This document shows positions 56,309 through 64,000 of a stretch of 64,000 nucleotides of DNA, piece by piece. Source of the stretch: Synaphobranchus kaupii (taxonomy: Eukaryota > Chordata > Actinopteri > Anguilliformes > Synaphobranchidae). The notes beneath the pieces are model-generated. The model saw only the letters and a program-made list of their open reading frames with translations. It was not told the origin of the DNA and made no database searches. Location of the stretch: NCBI GenBank assembly GCA_029718625.1, contig CM056376.1:121612264-121676263 (forward strand), in the 5' to 3' direction. How positions within the stretch are numbered: position 1 is the first letter of the stretch; each line of letters begins with the position of its first letter. Position numbers and translations under genes: made by a program.

Positions 56309-58000
56309 CCAGGGGCCCTATCTTGGCGATCTTGGCGCTTAGTCTAAGCGCATGGCGCTAAGTCCATTTAGGGCGTGTCCAAGTCTACTTTTGCTATTTT
56401 AACGGCGTGTTTTTTGGGCGCTAAGCACGGCGCAAGGTGCAACTGGGCTGAACCTAGTCTCTTCATTAATTATAGGTGTGTCTTGGGCGTGACATTCAAT
56501 AAACCAATCAAAATGTCATATCCCATTCCCTTTAAAAGCCTGCTTTTCCACCTTGGCGGATTGCTTATGATGGCGAAACAGACATGCTCGTGCGTGTTTA
56601 GTGCGATCAAGGAATCGGCTATATGGATCAGTAGCAGTAGTAGTATTATGAGTTCCCGGTAATTCCTGACAGTGCTGTTTACGAAATATATGCTGTTAAA
56701 TTTAGTTAAAAGCACCTGCAACAGCTGAGAATAAGCGACCAATTGCTTCCTTCTCACCTTAGAAAACGCCAAATTAGCCTGCTTGTTTAACGAATTTCGT
56801 TTGATTATGCAATGAACTCATGTTCAAGCTTCATCCGAAGTTCATTAGGCTACCTGCATTCTAATTTTGATTAATAACATAACTAACGTTATTTTGCCTT
56901 AATGATGACACTAAATACAACAAATCTGTCAGGTTGGCAACCCATAGGTTCAGCATATTTTCCCTTGTTTTATAATGTCCTGCTTATGGAAATGTGACCA
57001 ACCTTTTTAACTGGTAGCGTAATACTTTAAAACGATTCACTTTCCCAGGAAGACTGTGAAAAGTGTGATGTACAGCAGGGGAAACAGACCTGCTCATGTA
57101 AAGCGAACATGCACATAATGGAATTAAAATTAATTGTAAATGAATTGTGTAACGTGCTGCAAATTTCGTTTCTAATTAGACGCTTAGTTCTCTTTAAAAT
57201 CTTTTGTTCAAGTTATGGAATTACAGGTGAAATCAGCGGGGTTTTAATAAGCTGAGGGTATGGAAACCTTGTCACTGTAATTTAAAAAAAATATGAAGGA
57301 CGAAGAATAGCTAAGGTTAGCCTACAATTCAGTTAACATGATGACATTTATCTCCATTTTTTAACCATAGTCTATCTAAAAAACCTTATGCACAGCGAGT
57401 CCGCTGTAGCCTAGGCTATTTGAAAAACAATAAAAGCAATATTCACTGGACAAGGTTTTGAACTTTTTTCAGTCACAAACCATTCTATTTACTTACAGGC
57501 TGTATTCCTAGATAAACAGAGCTGTATTGTAATGACATCTGAAGCGCATTTTCAGAACGCAAAGGTCCGTCTATTGCAGTACGCGAGTTTTCCATTGAAT
57601 GACAATTCACGCATTAGGTGCAAATGACAATTCGCGCATTAGGCTTGATATAGGTGTTATCAGCTCCTTTTTAATGGATAGCCATTGTCCCGTACCATCG
57701 CAAATCGCCTGGATGTTGATGGAGTGGGCTGAGAGCAATGTAATGTGGCATCGTTTCCCTTCGCTGAGGGAAAGGTATGTGGACCTATGGAACCTTTTAT
57801 TATTATGCATTTTTGATATAGCCTACAAAATAATAATATTTCACATTGTGCAATTCATTTGTGATGGCGCAAGAATACATGCTAGTTAAAGGACGTAAGC
57901 GTTAGGCGTTATTATGGACCTAGCGTCGGGTGTAAGATAGCAAAGACACTTGCGTTTGGGTTAGCGCCGCTTTGCGCCGGGTGTAAGATAGGGCCCCTGG
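56309..58000 (-). mobile_element. TIR element with Harbinger nuclease remnant
   Basis: Ends CCAGGGGCCCTATCTT and AAGATAGGGCCCCTGG are perfect 16-base inverted repeats. Sub-terminal sequences are rich in GGCGC (GGCGCTTAGTCTAAGCGCAT at one end, TTAGCGCCGCTTTGCGCCGG at the other). The element is 1692 bases long. A minus-strand frame at 57810-57607 reads AHSINIQAICDGTG, the block of PIF/Harbinger nucleases just before the second catalytic residue. Everything else of the nuclease is lost or unrecognisable. No clear 3-bp target duplication is visible, so superfamily rests on the protein remnant. Confidence 0.7.
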
Positions 58001-58947
58001 GGTATTGCCAATTCCTTCGCCTGGCTATAATAACAACATTGGAAGGCGTGCGCGTGACATCCCCTTTAAACAAACATCCATTCACCGTCAACTTTTGGAA
58101 GTCGAACAATAACAATTTCATGTTCATTTTGAGAGGCAATTGGCGTTGATCTTTGCTAATCCGACGTATCCTAAAATGAGCCTCATTTGCATAGAAAAAG
58201 GTTATTTTTGCAGTGAATTTAACAACGATAACTATTTAAACATGCATGGCGCACTCCTTTAGCAGCACAATTAATGTGTGGTTAAGTGTCACTATGGGTG
58301 ATATGTGAATCAGAATCAGATTTTATTTCTGTGTTTAGCCCTGGAATAGCAAGCGCTAAAGTGCCGCAACTGTTTAGTGAATTCAGGCCCCTGTGTTTCT
58401 TTGTGTAATGTCATTATAAACTAGGGGGTGATTCTTCTAGAATGTTTTTACTTTTACTGACGCTTTGAATTGTCAAGAGATTATTCTGAAAAGTATTTGC
58501 CATTTCATCAACACTGGATTTGTTGGAGTACAAAAAACAACTTAAAAAACTTACAGTACATTGCATTATAGTGCCGCTTTTACTGTATGGGTGGTCTTGT
58601 TTGAGGGCATTTGCAGAGGAAACTAAATACACATGATCTCTGAGAGCAAAGTACTTATTTGATGTATTTTTAATTATGAGGCCATAAATAAAGAGTACAA
58701 TGATGTAAGTAAGCCCTAACATAAGCTGAGAAAAAAAAAAAAACACTTAGGGGGACTCCATAAAAGGGATTGCGATGCTTTTGCTTCGATTAACCTTCGC
58801 TAATACCAAGGTTGAAAAAACATATGCACATCCCAGTCTTTGTGAAAGTGCTGGAGTTATAGGGGAATTCAAATCCATTTGTTAAACTATATTACAAAAG
58901 ACTCCTTTTCTGAGACTCCCCAACAAGTCTAGTTTCATGTTATCTCT
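58001..58947. other. No gene recognised
   Basis: About 950 bases; a 110-codon minus-strand frame (58746-58414) is Phe/Leu/Ser-rich and without motif. An A14 run lies near 58730-58743. Confidence 0.5.
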
Positions 58948-59713
58948 ATGGCTGACAATGATGATGCAGTAGATTCTCAAAATGGAGGCCTGAGTATGTT
59001 TTTTGAGTTTTCAGATGAAGATTACTGTCAAATCATGCTGCAATACTCACTTTTTGCTGAAAATGGCCCAACGAAGGATTTAAATATGTACTCGATTATC
59101 ACATCTCTCAAAAATCTGAATATCTGTGAAATAAAACAATATTTTTACACAGTCACTTTGAGTGATTATCTCAGCAATACAATAATTTCAAGAGGTTTAC
59201 AGATAAAGAAAGCACCCACACTTGAACAACCCTGCTTTCTGTGATCGATGGTGTGAAATTACAAGTAAATGCTTTTTTGATTTGATGGCCCTGACCATAC
59301 AAGAAGTGACAGAACAACTGAGCACAACAAGAGAACAAGTGCAACAGTGAAAAGCCGATCGAGATCAACAACAAGGATAAAAGAGAGGACATTTTGAGCG
59401 ATATGGAAAACATCCGTGGAAAACTCACAGTTGAGACAAACAAGCAGAAAAAGTTTGAATGGGATAATGTGGACTACATATAAAATGAAGTGTATTTCTG
59501 GAAGGATGGCCGGAGACAGCGAGATGACACCCATATGAACGAAGGTTTAAAAAAAAACAAAAAAAAACAACTTCCTCCTTCAACTCTGACCCCAGTGATC
59601 AATCCAGCGCTGGAGCATCTTTTTTGTGGAATCCCAAAGGGCGCTGTCATCGAACAGACTGTCAACACAACCACCGCCCACCTCCCATCCCGGCAAGAAA
59701 TGCAGGCGAGATA
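58948..59713 (+). pseudogene. Decayed retroelement-like protein of unknown type
   Basis: A 98-codon acidic frame starts MADNDDAVDSQNGGLSMFFE at 58948 and includes RGLQIKKAPTLEQP. One frameshift later (near 59232) it continues CDRWCEITSKCFFDLMALTI and QEVTEQLSTTREQVQQ to a stop at 59348. A further frame shows LSDMENIRGKLTVETNKQKK, which is coiled-coil-like, and FWKDGRRQRDDTHMNEG up to 59713. The consecutive, non-repetitive protein-like segments with stops and shifts between them indicate one decayed protein of about 250 residues. I recall similar RGLR/KCSxDLM patterns in repeat-associated proteins of fishes and amphibians, but cannot name the family. An AATAAA at 59832 may end the transcript. 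Confidence 0.55.
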
Positions 59714-59942
59714 AGAGGAGGAAGACGCCAAGAATACTGGGAGACTCCTCCTCGCCCACGAAACAGTAATAAACTTATACAATGGATCTATATTGGAAAC
59801 ATGCTCATCTGTCAATCAATGTTAATCAATCAATAAATTATGTTTTGTCCCAAATACATTTGTGTTGATTGCATGAATATTGCTACAAAAATGGCAGGGT
59901 GAAAAGGTATCAAATATTGCATTAAAAAAAAAAAAAAATGAT
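59714..59942. other. Candidate 3' end and A-rich tract
   Basis: CAATCAATAAATTATG (59827-59842) contains a polyadenylation-type signal after the decayed frame. An A-rich run (59923-59938) separates it from the next repeat. Confidence 0.4.
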
Positions 59943-60120
59943 TTATACAAACCCCAATTCCAAAAAGGTTGGCACATAAAAGGAGAAATCAGTGATTTGC
60001 AAATTCTCTTTTACATATATTTAATTGAAAACAGTACAAAGAAAATAGATTTAATGTTTTACCTTATCAACTTTATTGATTTTTGTAAATATATTCTAAT
60101 TCCAAATTTGAATTTAAGTC
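59943..60120 (+). repeat. Dispersed fish repeat, copy 2
   Basis: AACCCCAATTCCAAAAAGGTT, GTGATTTGCAAATTCTCTTT, AACTTTATTGATTTTTGTAA and ATATATTCTAATTC correspond, in opposite orientation, to the copy at 3551-3776. The far terminus present there (GCCCCTGTTCCAAC in reverse) is missing here, so this copy is truncated. Confidence 0.6.
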
Positions 60121-60432
60121 CAAAGCAGCTTGTACAGTGATATTATGCCTTCAGAGGTTGTACCAATGTATATTACTCTATTATTCCTCAAAGAATTATG
60201 TTCAGTTTTATTCTTGTCTAGAACTATATCCTATGGTGCATGCAATCTGAGACTGCTGTGCTCAAGGAAACAATGTTTTAGGGACATGCACCCCTCGGCT
60301 TCATTAAAATCGATAGCTATGGTTCAACCCTGGTCCCAGAAAAAGTGTGGATAAGTACTGACAACTTTGCACTAATCCTTATACTGTTTATGTCGCAAAT
60401 TATTGAGTCACCAGTCCAGACAATGTCATTAA
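60121..60432. other. No gene recognised
   Basis: About 310 bases; 74-codon frame without motif. Confidence 0.5.
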
Positions 60433-60837
60433 GATGCGGGGAGCCCAGTACCTGAAACTGGTTTGATAGGTTTTGGGCTTGGGCTGGCCGGAGGATCTGC
60501 AGTCTGTTTCGATCCCCTGATGGTCACCTTTGTCCAGTCATTTAAAAGTGAGAGGGGTGTAGCACACACCATCAATCCCCTCCTAAGAGCGGTATAGAGA
60601 ATTCTAGGGGCTGTCAATGGCGAAGCACCATTCTGCAACTTTGTTCCTCCGTCAGCAGCATCCTTCCAGAACCACAATCAGGCAACAGAGTTCATGGTCC
60701 AAGCTACATTTGCTGCATTGGAATTCAGGGACGGATACCGTTTCTTCCACCATGATGCACATCTGAAAGGATTCACATTTCATTGCCCTGTCAATGTCCG
60801 CAGTGTTCAGGCTCCCGTAATCACTGTTGCCAAATAG
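60433..60837 (+). pseudogene. Decayed reading frame, unknown protein
   Basis: One frame stays open for 134 codons apart from a single TAG at 60595-60597, and ends in TAG at 60835. It has no ATG at its beginning, so an ATG-based search misses it. The translation has normal protein composition: GLIGFGLGLAGGSAVCFDPL, TFVQSFKSERGVAHTINPLL, RILGAVNGEAPFCNFVPPSA, then FRDGYRFFHHDAHLKGFTF and VNVRSVQAPVITVAK. I recognise no family. CATAG|GTAAGAA at 60853-60863 looks like a splice donor just downstream. It may be a decayed exon, or part of the same lost element as 58948-59713. Chance survival of 134 codons with one stop in this AT-rich DNA is unlikely but not impossible. Confidence 0.4.
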
Positions 60838-61080
60838 AGCTCATTCCCAGTCATAGGTAAGAAACTTGCCACAGACTAATGATGGTACTCCTGGCAGGCA
60901 AGTCGAGCCCCACCTGGGGCTGTGTAGAATTAGACATAAGTATATGTAAAATACTGTATAAAATGAGTCTGACTTTTTGGTGCCCTGTCTTGCAGGTAGT
61001 GCGAGATTTAAGGGGTTTATCCAAGGATGTTAGAGGCTAATAGATATCAAGCTAATGTCTGCTTCAATTGAGATGATTTA
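60838..61080. other. Unique spacer
   Basis: Short spacer; nothing recognised. Confidence 0.5.
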
Positions 61081-61985
61081 TTTTACCATACATCACAGCA
61101 TTATGTACTTGTTCTTAGATTAGGAGAATCTGATTGTAAAACCGACATGTATTGTGGGATTTATGCTCTGACTGACTGAGGAAACAGCAAAATGGGCTTT
61201 GATTTTAATTTTTTTAGAATAAAATACTGCATTGTGTTACCCTCAATACATTTAATCATTCATATTTTATGAAGGCTGATCTTATGGCCTAAAGATTATG
61301 TTTTGTGGCTACAAATGTAAAATATGATTGTATTTGTAAGGTAATGTCATGTCCCTTCCTCAAAGAAGACCCATTTGTTGTAAAACAGTAGAACATGGAT
61401 AACAGTCAGATTTAGAGCACTGGACAGCTCCCCAAAACATTGCTTGAAAACCAGTGGCAATGAAATACTCCAAGATGCAACATTAGTTTGGTGCTTGGTT
61501 TATGCCATTTTGAATAAAGTCATTAGGCCTAGGATACATGCAACACACCCATCAAATGTGTACAACTAACAAAACCAAATGACAATGTTTGTAACATGGT
61601 GTAATTTAATTAGCCTACTTTTGGTGGGTGACTCAGCGATTTAATTAATATCCATTCCAATTACTTGCTCAGGTCAGGTTGAATATGTTGCTGGATAATC
61701 ATAACAAAATCACACTTTACATGATCATCAAATATTTTCTCAGTTTGAGAACCCTCACCCATTCCTAACTGGAGGCTAGAGTTCAAACAGTAATGTATGC
61801 CTCGGTTTAGATCATTTCTGTTGCCATACATTACAGCATTATTTACTTTTTATCTTTGACAACATATGGAAAATCTTCATGTTTCCTCGTGTTTCTGACT
61901 GTAAAACCACCATGAATTGTGGGATTCGTCACCTGATTGATTGCGTAAACAGCAACACGGGGGAATTTGATTTTCATTTGTTTGA
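61081..61985. repeat. Pair of diverged direct repeats
   Basis: 61085-61215 and 61828-61980 share the order CCATACATnACAGCATTAT, TACTT, AATCTnnnTG, TGTAAAACCnnCATG, ATTGTGGGATT and AAACAGCAA with TTTGATTTT. They are about 740 bases apart in the same orientation and moderately diverged. The sequence between has no gene. They could be an old segmental duplication or two ends of an unknown element. Confidence 0.6.
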
Positions 61986-63472
61986 AACGAGCAATGAACG
62001 AGCAATGAAAAAATGTATTGCGGTACTTAATCATTCAAGTGGGAGGATATCTCTCTGTTGAAGTGCATATCTTACTGGGATTTTCTAAAGAAATCAATTT
62101 GTATTTGGCCAGCATGTTTAATGCTAAGGCATATTCCAATGATAAATGTCAAAATCCCCTAAGCCTTCTCATGTTCTATTAATGATTATTCAGAGTCAGG
62201 GAAAAGTGAAGTTATTGTGATGTATGGCATATTAGCCCATCCCTCACATCATTATTGCAATTATATGTAAGCTTAGTAAGCTAAATATGAAATGTTGATC
62301 AATAAATGATCACCATGGACAAATTGATCATATAAATGATTAAATGGATAGAGGAATGGCTTCTGTAAACTGCAATTATATGGAAATGTAATATCTTTCA
62401 AGCTACTGTCAATAGCATGATGTGCTTGCTGAAAATGTGGTATTATAACTTGAAATGATGTAGAAATGATTATATTTTACACTGTCTTGTGAATTCTAAT
62501 TTGTACATTGCTTGTTTGCAAGTCATTACACCCATGTAACATCTTAATGGACACATTGCTTCTTGTTCTGATTTATTTACAAATGCAAATGAGTTACAAA
62601 AACTGGAAATGTTATTTCCATTGATGGGGACATGTTTCTACCCCATTTGTTATGGTAGACCAACCTGGGGAGTATTTCAATAAAGCGCGATTAAGGAGTT
62701 ACTTTTGTTAGTATTTTGAATCTCTTTTAGGAGTGAGTCAAAATACAAAATTAATTGCTCTTTTTCTCTTGCAGCTTTATAATGATGTGCCATTTTACAA
62801 TGAAACACCAAAAACAACAAGTGTCAGTCACACATTTTTTAAATTTTTATAGATTTTGTATTTTGACACAACAAAATACATTCAAATGAATAAACACAAA
62901 CATAAGAGACAGCTGGTCTACATATCACCATTACAGCGCCACGTGACATCTAAATGTATATATGCTTTATAATGGACAAAAACATGTTTTATTCATTTTA
63001 TGACAGGCTTTGGATAGGTATTTGGACCCATAAATATATATCCCCCTATACTGATGGAAAAATAGTAATTGACACTTGAAAATGCTGCAAAAGTGAGTTG
63101 TATGAGCCAAAACAGTTGATTTGTAGTTGAACTTATTATTTTATGATTTACATCAGTGCACAATTTAGCCATTTTGGATATATTTGGAGAGACTAATGGA
63201 CAACAGGGTACACTGCCTATATTTTGCATCATAGATCTTTAGGAGTTCTGCATATGAACCTCAGATTTTGTGGAGACATTTATGATCCAGGAAATGTATA
63301 GTTTTACCCATTTTACATGCGTAGCTCTCAGTATTTCATTGAAAACTAAAAAAACAATTTTCTTTTTGCATTTTTCAAAAGTTCCTTTGCATTTGTGGCA
63401 CTTTATCTTGACCTAAATTATGAAAATAAAGTAATCTAAGTTAGTATTGTAAATGGTCTTTTTTCGGCCTTT
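61986..63472. other. No gene recognised
   Basis: AT-rich 1.5 kb; GGGGAGTATTTCAATAAAGC at 62677-62696 faintly resembles the MITE left end at 38420. Nothing else. Confidence 0.5.
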
Positions 63473-63824
63473 TATCAAACAAGCCTTAAACCATCACTCT
63501 GCTAACATAAATACAGTAGATATGGATGGATAACTTGAAGGGTTTCTTCTCCTGACTTATTTTTCCATAGAGTTCAATAGGAAAATGTGTCAGGAGAAAC
63601 AACCCTTCAAGTGATCCATCCATATCTACTGCATATCTGGCAGCAGAGTGATGGTTTAAGGCTTGTTTGATACCTCAGACCCTTGCTGACTTAGAGCCAT
63701 TTAGCCAACCATGTGTTCCACACTGTTCCAGTGTAATTTAAAGCTAAATCTAGTCCCACCCCCCCAATTCCCATAGAGATCCATTCAAATGCAGAGGTTA
63801 TAGTATCGCTTCTAAGAGTACCTG
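63473..63824. mobile_element. Fold-back element, copy 2
   Basis: 63473-63672 is a nearly perfect palindrome of 200 bases: TATCAAACAAGCCTTAAACC and CATCACTCTGCT on the left pair with AGCAGAGTGATGGTTTAAGG and CTTGTTTGATA on the right, inward through GATATGGATGGAT/ATCCATCCATATC to TTCTCCTGAC/GTCAGGAGAA. From 63673 to 63824 the right arm continues and ends GCTTCTAAGAGTACCTG, the inverse of the left end of copy 1 (23008). The left outer arm is missing. No coding content. Confidence 0.85.
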
Positions 63825-64000
63825 GAAATAAGATATCAGGAGTCTTTTGATATCTTTTTATACAGTCATGATGGCATCACCTTTTTACCTGTGGAATACC
63901 TGTTTACCACAGAAGTTGTTTGAGAGAATGGGAAGAATGTGCAAAGCCGTTATCAAGGCAAAGGGTGGCTACTTTGAATAATCTAAAATATAAGACTTTT
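63825..64000. other. Window end, nothing recognised
   Basis: Short terminal stretch without recognisable features. Confidence 0.5.

Overview
The window looks like gene-poor nuclear DNA of a ray-finned fish. The evidence is its repeat content: L2-type LINEs and tRNA-headed V-SINEs that share one 3' end (a GGATA-loop hairpin, then TGTAA repeats), several Tc1-like transposon families, hAT, PIF/Harbinger, piggyBac and palindromic MITE families, and long CA/GT and GA runs. The L2/SINE tail resembles the UnaL2/UnaSINE pair described in eels, but related tails occur in many fishes, so no species is claimed. There are no operons, bacterial genes or viral genomes. I found no host protein-coding gene I could defend. 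Nearly all reading frames of 60-130 codons are chance or repeat-derived. One 500-base assembly gap lies at 9841-10340.

Layout. 1-5.1 kb: an L2 3' end, one copy of a dispersed repeat and an acidic decayed reading frame. 5.1-7.25 kb: a probable solo LTR that has taken three DNA transposons, including a hAT element with a perfect 8-bp target duplication. 10.7-17.2 kb: fragments of three Tc1-like families, hAT ends and LINE ends. 17.7-23.9 kb: a complete V-SINE, a hAT MITE, a very uniform 26 x 22 bp minisatellite, a microsatellite-bearing tandem duplication, a Tc1 terminus and a fold-back element. 23.9-27.3 kb: the longest stretch without recognisable repeats. 27.3-28.5 and 33.9-34.5 kb: two copies of one antisense L2, the first carrying a younger L2 3' end whose empty site is preserved in the second. 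34.6-41.5 kb: a hairpin element, MITEs, a second copy of the 543-bp Tc1 deletion derivative, a second V-SINE, and a TTAA-flanked transposon split by another TIR transposon. 44.5-46.06 kb: the best coding sequence, an L2 reverse transcriptase with catalytic motifs but no 5' half. 47.7-53.7 kb: a hAT MITE, a degraded antisense LINE and a MITE. 53.8-58.0 kb: a piggyBac remnant and a cluster of three PIF/Harbinger remnants. 58.9-60.8 kb: two decayed reading frames of unknown type. 63.5-63.8 kb: a second fold-back copy.

The elements are linked as parasites and hosts. The V-SINEs carry the L2 3' hairpin and so could have used L2 enzymes. The MITEs and deletion derivatives carry only ends and would have needed a transposase from elsewhere. 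Nested insertions give a relative order of events. Nothing here is a new functional system I can demonstrate. The most unusual items are the deletion-derivative Tc1 pair, the fold-back family, the Harbinger cluster and the two unidentified decayed frames.
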